A stretch of DNA of 64,000 nucleotides, from positions 1 to 64,000 of the forward strand of contig VIRH01000094.1 in the NCBI GenBank assembly GCA_008107755.1. Reading direction: 5' to 3'. Shown in pieces: positions 45,141 to 53,890 of this stretch. The translations under genes were made by a program, and so were the position numbers. The stretch's first letter is position 1. Each line of letters opens with the position of its first letter. The notes beneath the pieces were generated by a model. That model saw only the letters and a program-made list of their open reading frames with translations, had not been told where the DNA came from and did no database searches. Source of the DNA: Rhodobacterales bacterium. GTDB lineage: Bacteria > Pseudomonadota > Alphaproteobacteria > Rhizobiales > Stappiaceae.

Positions 45141-45448
45141 GTCCCGCCATGAAGTCCGGTCTACTCAGCGCATGCCTCTTGACCCTTGGGGCCCAGACTG
45201 CTCAGTCGGAGGGCGCCCTTTCATACGTGGGTCTCTGGGCGACGAAGGACAATTACATCCGGCACGAACTGCTGCCCAACGGCCGCTACGTCGAGGCTCG
45301 TGGAACCCGCGAAAGAGCCTACGAAGGCCGGTACGAGGTGACCGGCACTCATATCGAATACTGGGATGACACCGGCTTCACCGCCGACGGCGATTTCGTT
45401 GAGCCGAATGTGCTGCATCACGCCGGTATGGTGCTGATCCGGCAGTGA
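45137..45448 (+). CDS. Atu4866-domain small secreted protein
   Basis: A 103-residue protein. Residues 1-24 form a signal peptide (MKSGLLSACLLTLGAQTAQS core), followed by a compact beta domain with YVGLWATKDNYIRHELLPNG and YWDDTGFTADGDF, the hallmark of the Atu4866 family. The ATG overlaps the SDR stop (ATGA). It is probably periplasmic with an unknown ligand; it is often found next to SDR genes. Confidence 0.83.
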   Translation: MSPAMKSGLLSACLLTLGAQTAQSEGALSYVGLWATKDNYIRHELLPNGRYVEARGTRERAYEGRYEVTGTHIEYWDDTGFTADGDFVEPNVLHHAGMVLIRQ

Positions 45449-45566
45449 GCCTTGCAACTGCATCCGCCGGCCGGGAAAGCGCCGCTGGCGGATGCGCGCG
45501 AAGCGACCGGGTCAGGTGCGGTCACGATGCTCGCGGCTGACGTGATGAAGCACCACCCCACGCCAG

Positions 45567-45692
45567 CTTCGTCCGCAGTGCCGACCTTGCCGAATTACCA
45601 GGTTGAGCAGTTGCAGCGAATGGCTGCTTCGACGAGTTGTATCGCAACACCGAACGACAGCTCTGGCCACCAATGGCGGCCGTGCGGTGCGG
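45567..45692. repeat. Dispersed repeat, copy C (5' half, cut by IS30)
   Basis: TCCGCAGTGCCGACCTTGCC, then GGTTGAGCAGTTGCAGCGAA, matches copies A and B. After GAACGACAGCTC the match fades and the IS30 end begins at 45694. The 3' half is not found beyond the right end of the IS. Confidence 0.65.
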
Positions 45693-45693
45693 T

Positions 45694-46907
45694 TTCAACG
45701 GGTCGACGCAACACAGGCTTCGAATTTCTCTGCTGGGGTTTGGTATTGCAAGGTCTTTCGAGGCCTCTCGTTGAGCTGGCGAGCGACTGCGCTCAGCTCT
45801 GCTTGGCTAAAGCCCGATATATCAATTCCTTTCGGGAAGTATTGACGAAGAAGTCGATTGGTATTTTCGTTACTCCCTCTTTGCCAGGGGGCTTGAGGAT
45901 CGCAGAAGTAGACGTCGATCTTTGTGGCCATAGTGAACTTGCGGTGCCCGGCCATCTCAGACCCACGGTCCCAGGTCAGCGACCGATACAGATCCTTCGG
46001 CAGCTTGCGCGCTTGCTTGATGAGGGCTGTAATGACGCTTTGAGTGTCCTTGTTCTCCACTTTTGCCAGCATCACAAAGCGGGAATGGCGCTCGACCAGC
46101 GTGACGATGTAGCTGTTGTTCGACCCTACAATCAGGTCGCCTTCCCAGTGGCCTGGGACAGCCCGATCTTCGACCTCAGGAGGGGCTCGCTGATCGGAAT
46201 TGCATCCTTGATCTTGCGCAGCTTGAGACCCTTTTGGGTGGCATGACGAGACCGCCGAATGGCACGGGGACTGCGTAGGCATTCCTGCAATTCCTTCTTC
46301 AAAACACCACGGGTTTGAACATAAAGACTGCGGTAGATCATTTCGTGGCTCACACGGCTTTCCTCTTGATCAGGATGCTTGCGCTTGAGCCAACCAGCGA
46401 TCTGCTGGGGTGACCATTTCCGGCGCAGCTTGCGGGCAATCAAGTGGCACAAAGGATCGTTGAACGAGAGCTTACACAACTTAGGCCGCACTGCGCAGTC
46501 CCACGCGCGCTGGTCTGAGCGGGCCGCACGATAGGTTTGACGTCCGCCGTTCCTGCGAACCTCTCGGCTGATTGTTGACGGCGACCGGTTCAGACCTTGG
46601 GCGATTGAACGAAGCGACTGCTGTGCGACTAGCCCCCGGGATATCTCCTCCCGCTCCATCAGACTTAAAGCATATTGCGACCGCCTGCGTTGCGGTGGGC
46701 GGATCCCACCAAATTGCGCCAAATGAGGGAAGATCGAAGACGACGCGCGATTGAAGTGACGCCCAATCGAACTCATTGACTCACCGCGCTGCCACCGATC
46801 CCACATCTCTGACTTCTGTTTGCCCGTATAAAACGTCCGCGTCCGGTACTTCATGATCAACACTCCATCTTTCCAAAAAGATTAAAGTGTTGCGTCGACC
46901 CGTTGAA
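45694..46907 (-). mobile_element. IS30 family insertion sequence
   Basis: Perfect 21-bp terminal inverted repeats lie at 45694-45714 and 46887-46907 (starting TTCAACGGGTCGACG). The 1214-bp length and the transposase fit IS30. The transposase stop codon lies inside the left terminal repeat. Flanking bases show no obvious 2-3 bp target duplication, which suggests rearrangement after insertion. Confidence 0.88.
45695..46854 (-). pseudogene. IS30 transposase with frameshift
   Basis: The N-terminal frame (MKYRTRTFYTGKQKSEMWDR, HTH RSIAQGLNRSPSTISREVRR) runs to about 46172. There, after IPISEP, the family sequence continues in another frame as PPEVEDRAVPGHWEGDLIVG. The DDE residues are all present in the second frame: WEGDL, LTWDRG and NENTNRLLRQYFP. 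A one-base loss in the CCCCTCC run explains it. IS30 is not known to use programmed frameshifting, so the copy is probably dead. Confidence 0.82.
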
Positions 46908-46963
46908 TCCGCCCGGCAGAGCGGACGCTCGAGGATAAATGACGCCTTGCCCGAGGGGAAAAA

Positions 46964-46995
46964 CGGCTCTCCGAAAAAGTGCTTTCGGAGAGCCG
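46964..46995 (-). terminator. Intrinsic terminator after the hydrolase remnant
   Basis: CGGCTCTCCGAAA pairs with TTTCGGAGAGCCG (13-bp perfect stem); on the minus strand it continues into TTTTT. It lies 17 bp beyond the stop of the alpha/beta hydrolase fragment and is still intact. Confidence 0.85.
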
Positions 46996-47011
46996 CTGCT
47001 TGGAACGGGCG

Positions 47012-47440
47012 TTATTCCTGGCTCAACGAGGCTTCCAGAAACGCCCGAGCGCTTTGCAACGCTTGCGCGCCTTCGGGCAGGACGGACGCAAACATGTGCC
47101 AGACATGGAACATCTCAGGCCATACCTCCAGCGAGACGCGGACGTTCCCCTCGCCCAGGTGTGCTGCGAGGCGGATCGCATCGCTCAGCATCACTTCGCT
47201 CTCGGCAATCTGAACGAGGATTGGCGGCAGGCCTGCAACATCCGCAAACACCGGCGACGCCGCGGGATGCGCCTTCGACGCTCCCTGAAGGAAGGTGGCA
47301 GCCATAAGATCCAGACCAGCGAGGCTGACAGTGGGATCGATCCCGTCGCGCGTGGTCATGGATGCACCGGTATGTTCCAGATTGGCCCACGGCGAAATGG
47401 CAACCCCGGCGGCTGGCAGGGGAAGATCGGCATCTCTCGC
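47012..47440 (-). pseudogene. Alpha/beta hydrolase (HSL-type esterase), N-terminus lost
   Basis: About 140 C-terminal residues remain. The acid residue is in VQIAESEVMLSDAIRL and the catalytic His in VWPEMFHVWHMFASVLPEGA. The oxyanion HGG motif and the GDSAGG nucleophile are missing. The 5' end of the fragment meets a headless LysR gene on the other strand at about 47440, so the two genes lost their shared upstream region together. Confidence 0.78.
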
Positions 47441-48179
47441 AGCGACCATGACCGACGAGGGAAAGCTCTATTACGATCACTGCAAGCGCATTCTGCACCT
47501 TCTGGAGGAGACCGACGCGATCATTGGCGGCGATCGCGGAACGCCCAGCGGCCTGCTGCGCCTGACCGTGCCAACCGCGTTCGGACGGCTTCACGTGCTT
47601 CCACTCCTGCATCGTTACATGGCAACATGGCCCGATCTGCGCGTGGATGTCAGTTTCAGTGACCGCGTCGAGGAACTGGTGGACGGCGGATATGATCTCG
47701 CGATCCGCATCGGGATTGGAAGCCCAGATTCCCGGATGATCTCATGCGTGGTCGCCCACCATGTCGGGATATTCTGCGCCGCACCGTCCTATCTCGACCT
47801 GCGCGGACGGCCGGAAAAGCCGGACGATCTGCTATCGCATGACTGCGTGGTGTTCCGAAGCGAGACCAGGCGGCATCCCTGGCGCTTTCGCGATGACGAT
47901 GGGTCATGGGCAAACATGAGTGGCCGTGTTCGGTTGCGGTTCGACAGTGGTGAGGCGATAAGAGACGCTGCCATCGCCGGCGTGGGCGTCGTCAAGCTCC
48001 CGAGCTTCCTTGTGCAGGAAGCGTTGGCCGATGGACGTCTGGAACAAGTTCTCTCGGGACACGAAACCGAGAGCGTTCCAATCCAGGCGGTCTATTCCAG
48101 CAAGCGTTACCTGTCAGCCAAGGTACGCTGCCTCATCGACCTGATGTCGACTGAATGGACTGCAACGCGTCGTCGTTGA
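47440..48179 (+). pseudogene. LysR regulator, HTH domain lost
   Basis: The frame enters the family at the linker helix LTDEGKLYYDHCKRIL-like segment (read MTDEGKLYYDHCKRIL) and continues through the complete effector domain (GLLRLTVPTAFGRLHVLPLL to VRCLIDLMSTEW). The first about 55 residues, including the whole DNA-binding helix-turn-helix, are missing. The remaining 240 residues are open and uninterrupted. It adjoins the beheaded hydrolase gene. Confidence 0.8.
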
Positions 48180-48210
48180 AGCACGGACAATAACCAGCGG
48201 TATGGATCGG

Positions 48211-48330
48211 GCTTCGTTCGGACAGTCGCCGCGCTGAGCACCAAGGTCTGCCCAGGGCCGTTTGTGTCGACCCGGCACCAGCCAGGATCAGGAGCAGTAT
48301 GCTGCACCGCTGCAAGTCTGCTTCGCGCCC
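48211..48330. repeat. Dispersed repeat, copy D (mainly 3' half)
   Basis: AGGGCCGTTTGTGTCGACCC, GGCACCAGCCAGGATCAGGA and the end CTGCAAGTCTGCTTCGCGCC match the second half of copies A and B. Degenerate start sequence (GCTTCGTTCGGAC) precedes it, so this may be a full copy with an internal deletion. Confidence 0.6.
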
Positions 48331-48733
48331 ATACCTAAGACACTGCCACGGCACGGCGACTTTCCGGTTTCCCCTTGGTGTGCGCAGGGCATTACCGGCA
48401 TCTGGTGGCTGGCCGTCTTCCGAGCCGCAATGCAGGCATCTTTGGCGGGCCGCCTGACAGAAGCCTATCAGCGGAGAAATGACCGTTTAGGTCCGGAAGC
48501 GGACAGGCCACTTCCTGATAACGACAGCGGATCGCTGCGGTTCGTCACCAAACAAGCAGACCGACGGCTGACGACGCGGTTCAGGATCCTCACCGTTCTT
48601 CTACATATTCCCTGAACCTGCCGTCTATCGTCGGAACTCCCATTATGAAGCGGCGACCTGCCAACCTGCGTCCAGCTTGCGCCGCCCCGCATCGAGACCA
48701 GCATTGCTGCTCATCATCACGCCCATCCCGCCG
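48331..48733. other. Gene-free stretch with short repeat
   Basis: No coding signal is recognised. It holds the second copy (48369-48391) of the 23-bp sequence also found at 39788-39810. Confidence 0.5.
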
Positions 48734-48871
48734 TCATTTCTTCGCCTTGGCAAGCGCCTCGGTGTCTTCATAAAAATGATAGAGCGTCAGCTTGCCGTCC
48801 TTGACCTTGGTGATCAGGGCCCAATCGCTGACAAAGGGCTTCCCGGTAGTGCGCACGGTATGCGCCTTTTC
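48734..48871 (-). pseudogene. NTF2-like/SnoaL-like protein, C-terminal fragment
   Basis: The last about 45 residues read AHTVRTTGKPFVSDWALITK, then VKDGKLTLYHFYEDTEALAK, the two C-terminal strands of SnoaL-like proteins. Everything upstream is missing. The fragment meets a headless LysR gene on the other strand at about 48870, the third such junction in the window. Confidence 0.65.
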
Positions 48872-49583
48872 GAACGTCCGCGCCGAGGCGGTCGAGCGCG
48901 AGGTTCTTGCCCTGACCCGCACCGCGTCGAGCCTGGACGAGCTGAAAGGCGATGTACGGATCTCGGCGCCGCCGGTTCTTCTGGCGCTGATGGTCGCACC
49001 CGGGCTGGCGCGCCAGGGAGGAACGCATCCCGGTATCGTACCCGTGATGATCGGCGCCCGGCGTGCAAGCGATCTCGACCGCGCCGAAGCGGATATCGCA
49101 CTCAGGATCGGTCCGGTCAGGGGCCCTGATCTGATTATTCGCAAGCTCGGAAGGGTACGCTATGGGCTTTACGGGCGGCCTGCCCAGATCCAGCGCCCGG
49201 CTTCCGATCGGGTCTACATCGGCTTTGATGACAGCATGCCAGATCTGCCCCAGGCGGCTTGGCTCGAGGCATGGGTTCAGAACGAGCGCGCACGGGTTGG
49301 CGCGCGGAGCAACGACATGGCGACGTTGCTGGAAGCTGCGCGCTCTGGTGGCGGCATCGCGCTGCTACCGCGATTTGCCGCCGCCGAGCAACCGGAGCTG
49401 ATCGAACTGCCCTGCAAGGTACCCTTCGAGCCGCGCGCACTGCACCTGGTGATGCGCCCGGACATCCGCCGCGCGCCGCGCATCCGCCTTGTCGCGGATC
49501 TCATCGCTGAGCATGTTAAAAAAGAGAACTTGAGAGCAGTCAGTGAAGCGGGGCAAGGCCAAGTACTTCTCGCCGGTAAATAA
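48866..49583 (+). pseudogene. LysR regulator, N-terminal half lost
   Basis: Family sequence starts in the linker region (VREREVL-like, read EAVEREVLALTRTASSLDEL) and covers the effector domain: GDVRISAPPVLLALMVAPGL, ALRIGPVRGPDLIIRKLGRV, GGGIALLPRFAAAEQPELIE. The HTH domain and about 80 residues are missing. The remaining frame has no stops, suggesting recent damage. It is followed by repeat copy E. Confidence 0.78.
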
Positions 49584-49586
49584 TAG

Positions 49587-49680
49587 CTTCGTACGCGTTG
49601 CCAACTTTGCCGCGTGCCCTGGTTTAACAGTTGCCGCGAATGTCTCCTTCGACTGGACGCAGCGCAGCGACACTGAGTCG
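49587..49680. repeat. Dispersed repeat, copy E (5' half)
   Basis: GCTTCGTACGCGTTGCCAAC, AACAGTTGCCGCGAATGTCT and CCTTCGACTGGACGCAGCGC align with the first half of copies A-C with about 80 percent identity by eye. It begins 4 bp after the LysR remnant's stop codon. Confidence 0.55.
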
Positions 49681-49898
49681 GATAAAGGGCAGGAGTGGGC
49701 CGGGAGGTGCCGCAGAAATTGCCTTGGCGAGGGTGGGCTTAATGAGGGACGTTCGAAAAGCCGACTGACCCCTTCCGTCCCAAAGCAGATGAAACAGCCC
49801 CCCCCCTAAGCAGTCCCCCTTGCCTTCTCCTTGCGACCCTTCACTTCGGCAATGAGTTTGTCTGGGCCTTTCCGTGAATGGCCCGCTTAGAAAGACAC

Positions 49899-50324
49899 TC
49901 AGGTCTGGTCCTCAAGTCCATACGGTGTTGCAGACCCGACGCGCTCCGACAGCAGTTTTACGGCGATCTTGATCCCCTCCTCCCGCGACGCGGCGAGCCG
50001 CATCGGATAGCCCCAGAACTTGGCGAAGGCCACACCGAACGGCCTGTATGCCATACGCTTGGCGGCGTTCGGCTCGATCACGATCATCGCCAGCACGAGT
50101 GTTCGCAGTTCGGCCTTGTGTTTCTTCATCCACAGCGCGGTGCGCTTCTTTTCTGCCTGGCTATGCTCGTGATCTTCGGTGGGAGCGTTATCGGTCAGGA
50201 TCACGAATGGCGTACCGCGCCTGAAGCTTGCCTCCAAGGCCTCGAAGTCCTCGTCGTGGTCGTGGTCCGGCTCTTCGTCATAACTCATCCAGACGAGCGG
50301 GAAGTTGGTATCGTCCAAAGGCAT
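49899..50324 (-). CDS. Hypothetical protein, STAS-like
   Basis: A 141-residue soluble protein with an Asp/His-rich early segment (DEEPDHDHDEDFEALEA, residues 17-33), then FRRGTPFVILTDNAP, the helix KKRTALWMKKHKAELRTLVL and the tail FGVAFAKFWGYPMRLAASRE. The order of strands and helices resembles small STAS/SpoIIAA-like proteins, but I cannot assign a family with certainty. AAGGAA lies before the ATG. It follows a four-TM protein gene and is near an AraC regulator. Confidence 0.6.
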   Translation of the reverse strand: MPLDDTNFPLVWMSYDEEPDHDHDEDFEALEASFRRGTPFVILTDNAPTEDHEHSQAEKKRTALWMKKHKAELRTLVLAMIVIEPNAAKRMAYRPFGVAFAKFWGYPMRLAASREEGIKIAVKLLSERVGSATPYGLEDQT

Positions 50325-50353
50325 GTCGCGTTTCCTTGCGGGGATGGAGGGTT

Positions 50354-50752
50354 TCAATTCGAGCGGATGTGCCGCCACGACATGATCAGCGCGACCACGC
50401 CCGGAAGCGTGACTGCCAGCAGCTCCAGGCCAACGAGATGGCCGCCGTCGCGCAGGCCATCCGATACGCCGGCGAGAGTGCTCAGACTGAAAAGGAGTCC
50501 GCCGAGGACCAGCATGAGCCAGTCGGTCGCGCGCCTTCCCGCAAGAGCCAGCAACGGCGGGATGACCCAGGCGCCGTAAAAAACGGATACGCCCCACAAC
50601 GCGGCAGGGCCGAACGTTACGGCCTCCAGGGACCCGCCGCTCGCAACGTAGCCATTCAGATAAGAGAAGCACTGGATCGTGACGAAGATGGCGGCACCCA
50701 CCGCCGGGACAAGCCACGCGAGTGCGAGTTTGGTTGGGTTGGTGTCGATCAC
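50354..50752 (-). CDS. Four-TM membrane protein of unknown function
   Basis: A 132-residue protein from a GTG start at 50752 (AGGAG seven bases upstream). Four hydrophobic segments are evident (LALAWLVPAVGAAIFVTIQC; FGPAALWGVSVFYGAWVIPP; DWLMLVLGGLLFSL; LELLAVTLPGVVALIMSW). No family is recognised. It is co-directional with the STAS-like gene 29 bp downstream and divergent from the AraC gene, so all three may form one regulated unit. Confidence 0.7.
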   Translation of the reverse strand: MIDTNPTKLALAWLVPAVGAAIFVTIQCFSYLNGYVASGGSLEAVTFGPAALWGVSVFYGAWVIPPLLALAGRRATDWLMLVLGGLLFSLSTLAGVSDGLRDGGHLVGLELLAVTLPGVVALIMSWRHIRSN

Positions 50753-50939
50753 GTCAAAACTCCTGTCCAAGTGAGCTTGATAGGGCAGTTGAGCGCCGCC
50801 TTGCGAAGAGGAGCGCGAACGTGATCGCCGCTCCTCCCTTCTCTTCGACAGCAATACGTCGGTCGGCGAATGGCGTCATTGCGCAATCCTGCCATTATGT
50901 GTTTCAAATCGGCCAAAGTGGATAACGCCGAGGCCTTTG

Positions 50940-51761
50940 ATGCATGTAGACCTCCGGAGCGATTGGCTCTCCCATGTCGATGAGATCCCGCGTGCGCTCG
51001 TCGCGGCCAACGCTGTCGCCAATCTTGAGGCGATGGAGCAATCGCCGCGGCACCACCATCAGAAAGCGCAACTGCTTTTCGCGGTTCGCGGCGTCATCAA
51101 CTGCGAGGTTGAAGACGCCGTCTGGATCGTGCCGCCGCAATGCGCCGTGTGGATCCCCGGCGGACTGCCCCATCGTGTCTTCGGCTCAGGCGAGGTGGGG
51201 TGCATCTCCCTCTTCATCGAGCCTCCTCAGTCAGCGAACCTGCCGCGTGAATGCTGCACGATCACGGTGTCGAGCTTTTTCCGTCATTTGCTGATGCGGG
51301 CCACCGCGCTGCCGGAACTTTATGACGTCGATGGTGCGGATGGCCGGATCGTCTCCGTTATCTTCGACGAGTTGGCTGCGGCCCCGATCGAAGACCTCCG
51401 CCTTCCGCTTCCCGGCGACCCACGGCTGAAGAAGCTCACCGACCTGTTGATCGCGGCGCCTGCGGATCACGCGACCGTCGCCGAGTGGGCTTCCCGCATC
51501 GCGCTCAGCGAGCGCAGCCTGAGCCGTCTGTTGGCCGATGAGCTGGGCATGAGTTTCGGCCGCTGGCGCCGGCAGCTGCATGTTGTCCTCGCCCTGCGGC
51601 ATCTGAGCGCCGGCAAGACGGTCCAGGCCGTCGCGATGGATCTCGGCTATGAAAGCTCCAGCAGTTTCGTGACCATGTTTCGAAAGATGGTCGGCAAGCC
51701 GCCAAGCCGCTATCTGCTAGAGCGGCTGAGGCCTTCGGCTCACGGTCATGGCGAGCGATAG
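50940..51761 (+). CDS. AraC family transcriptional regulator (cupin sensor)
   Basis: A 273-residue regulator. The N-terminal cupin (residues about 20-110: SPRHHHQKAQLLFAVRGVIN, PPQCAVWIPGGLPHRV) holds a His-rich metal-like site. The C-terminal HTH pair includes TVAEWASRIALSERSLSRLL and VAMDLGYESSSSFVTMFRKM. The ATG at 50940 follows GAGG; a TTG directly before it is in frame. It is divergent from the four-TM/STAS-like pair. Confidence 0.88.
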   Translation: MHVDLRSDWLSHVDEIPRALVAANAVANLEAMEQSPRHHHQKAQLLFAVRGVINCEVEDAVWIVPPQCAVWIPGGLPHRVFGSGEVGCISLFIEPPQSANLPRECCTITVSSFFRHLLMRATALPELYDVDGADGRIVSVIFDELAAAPIEDLRLPLPGDPRLKKLTDLLIAAPADHATVAEWASRIALSERSLSRLLADELGMSFGRWRRQLHVVLALRHLSAGKTVQAVAMDLGYESSSSFVTMFRKMVGKPPSRYLLERLRPSAHGHGER

Positions 51762-51925
51762 GAGCAAGCCGGGCGGCATTGGACGAATTGCTCGAGGGAC
51801 TCGGCGAGCCAAAACGGTTACCGGGAACGAGGCAGCAGGGCGGTCTTCACCTCAATGGCGATTGAACGACTGCCTTCCGGATCAGTTCGATCATCGCCTC
51901 CCAGGTCGGGCCTTTGCCCGCTCGC

Positions 51926-53137
51926 TCAATCGCCGCCGCCCAGGCCCGTTCCCGCGAAGAGCATCATCCAGACTTTCATCCGCATGATCAGAGCCTTTTC
52001 CAGCGCCCAGGCCTGGATGACGCCCCCCAGGAAGGTGCCCTGGAGCGAGCCGGAAATCTTGGTGGTGTAGGCCTGCACGAGGCATCTGGCGCCATCGACG
52101 AGCAGCGCGTTCTGCTCCGGATGTTCAAGGCGAACATGGACGACCAGATCGCCGGAACCGCGCCGGTCCGACGGCTGCATCAGGGTTCCGGTCGGACCGA
52201 GCTGACCGGTCGCGATCACGTCCTGGATGCGGACGATGCGCGCCGCCAGCACCGTATCCGCCATGCCGTTGTTGATGTTGTTCTCGCAGGCGACCTCCGC
52301 CGGCATGCCGACATGCAGAACCGCGCTGTTGGTCTGGCTGAAGCCCGCGACGATTTCCATCGGATCGCTCTTGTCTCGATCCGGAACGATCACCATCGCG
52401 GGATTGACGGAGAACTGTGCGGCGCGGGCGCCGACATTCAACGTGAGCTGCTCGATCCTGCCGGAAACCGTCGAGTAGACCTTTGTCTTGTCGAGCGTGA
52501 CGTTGGCCTGATCAAGGGCTGCTTCCGCGGCCTTCAACTCTGCGGGCAAGACCTGAGCGAGCTGTACCTGCAGTGCCTCCAATTTGGAGTTGGCGGCATT
52601 CACATTGGCGGCAGCCTGCTCCTGCGCGGCCTTTGCGTTCTCATACCTGTTCAACGTGTAGGCGGGTGATTTCCTGTCCTTGAGATCCTGCTGTTCCGAC
52701 AGGGTCAGGTTCGCGTTGTTGAGACCGGCTTTCGCCCGGTCGAGATCGGCCGCCGCTTCCTTGATCTGCGCCTTGACGACGTCAAGCCTGCTGCTGACTT
52801 CGCCCACCGACGCCTGGGCGCTGGCGACCGCCGCCTTTTCACTGCTGTCGTCAACCGTGAAGAGGAGTTCGCCGGCCTTGACGGATTGGCCGGCCTCGAC
52901 AGCCACCTCGGTGACCGTGCCGCCGCGTTCGGTGACGACCGGGACAACACGGAACGGGATCAGCGCATTGGATGTGTCGGGATGATAATATTCTACCGTA
53001 AAGATCAGCGCGACGAATAGCACGATCCAGACGAACAGCGCGCGGTGGACGTTGTAGAGCGTTACGGGGCGGCCCCGCCAGCGCAGATAGGCAATGCGCA
53101 GCAACAGCGGAAAGCAGGTGATAAGGAGCTCGATCAT
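51926..53137 (-). CDS. HlyD family secretion/efflux periplasmic adaptor
   Basis: A 403-residue membrane fusion protein. A single N-terminal TM (ALFVWIVLFVALIFTVEYYH, about 33-52) is followed by a split lipoyl domain (VVTERGGTVTEVAVEAGQSV ... KTKVYSTVSGRIEQLTLNVG) around a long coiled coil (residues about 95-215). The fold is like YibH/YiaV/AaeA adaptors. It overlaps the upstream small membrane protein gene by four bases (ATGA). No outer-membrane channel or inner pump is adjacent. Confidence 0.88.
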   Translation of the reverse strand: MIELLITCFPLLLRIAYLRWRGRPVTLYNVHRALFVWIVLFVALIFTVEYYHPDTSNALIPFRVVPVVTERGGTVTEVAVEAGQSVKAGELLFTVDDSSEKAAVASAQASVGEVSSRLDVVKAQIKEAAADLDRAKAGLNNANLTLSEQQDLKDRKSPAYTLNRYENAKAAQEQAAANVNAANSKLEALQVQLAQVLPAELKAAEAALDQANVTLDKTKVYSTVSGRIEQLTLNVGARAAQFSVNPAMVIVPDRDKSDPMEIVAGFSQTNSAVLHVGMPAEVACENNINNGMADTVLAARIVRIQDVIATGQLGPTGTLMQPSDRRGSGDLVVHVRLEHPEQNALLVDGARCLVQAYTTKISGSLQGTFLGGVIQAWALEKALIMRMKVWMMLFAGTGLGGGD

Positions 53138-53601
53138 GCACCGGCTCCCTTCCTGTCATCGGCCGTCTGAAGATCCGAGACCGGTTGCTCGTCCGGTTCG
53201 GCCGGTTCACTGGCAGGCGGCGTGCCGTGGACGTTGGCGCGTTTCCCCTCCGGCATCGGCTCATCCTCCACCGCTTCCGGCTTCAGCCATAGAACGACGT
53301 CATAAGCGAAAGCGGCAATGATCAGGGTCAACGGCAGGAGAAGGCTGACCTCCCGCAAGGGCGGCACCAGATCATAAGCAAGGCCGACCACCAGCATGGT
53401 CGGGATCGTGGTGCGCAATGGCGTGCTCGATCCCTTGTGTTCCGCATAGCGATCGAACACGGCGTAGAGGTAGATCACCAGAAACAGGATAAACAGCAGG
53501 GTGATCAGTCCCGCAGTGGCAAAGCTGTCGCTGGCGCCGGGCGCGACCCAGGAATCCGGTGGCGGGTCCAGCGTCTGCCCTGTCGTTTCCGTTGTGCTCA
53601 T
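53134..53601 (-). CDS. Inner-membrane protein partner of HlyD adaptor
   Basis: A 155-residue protein with two or three TMs (ATAGLITLLFILFLVIYLYA; SLLLPLTLIIAAFAYDVVLW) and an acidic, Pro-rich cytoplasmic tail (PASEPAEPDEQPVSDL). The two-gene layout is like the yiaW-yiaV/yibI-yibH pairs (DUF3302 plus HlyD), although I do not see clear DUF3302 sequence. It is translationally coupled to the HlyD gene. Confidence 0.7.
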   Translation of the reverse strand: MSTTETTGQTLDPPPDSWVAPGASDSFATAGLITLLFILFLVIYLYAVFDRYAEHKGSSTPLRTTIPTMLVVGLAYDLVPPLREVSLLLPLTLIIAAFAYDVVLWLKPEAVEDEPMPEGKRANVHGTPPASEPAEPDEQPVSDLQTADDRKGAGA

Positions 53602-53890
53602 GAATACCCCCTGTCGGACACCCGATGAGGGGGCGCCGCAGAACCCATGATGACTGCACGAACGGCCGATTGAAACTGGAAATTGCTGCGCGGACCGAGG
53701 ACACCCGTTCGGTTGACCCCGGAGTTGGTAAGGCTCAAGCTTTTTCCGGGCCAGATCTCGATCGGAGAGACAGGCCGTTCGCCGTCTACAAGCCGCGCGG
53801 CTCGATTGCCATTTTTTATCAGCTGGTTAAGCTTGTCATAGACAGGCAGGCAGCCGACTGTCGCAGGGCGAGCACGCAAGCGGCGCGTCG
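53602..53890. other. Gene-free stretch
   Basis: No coding signal is recognised between the HlyD-partner gene and the AraC remnant. Confidence 0.4.

Noticed and set aside
48211-48330. Copies C and D as two halves of one repeat split by a 2.5-kb insertion
   Set aside because: The break points are roughly complementary, but copy D is preceded by a degenerate version of the repeat start, so it may be a separate internally deleted copy. The evidence does not decide.
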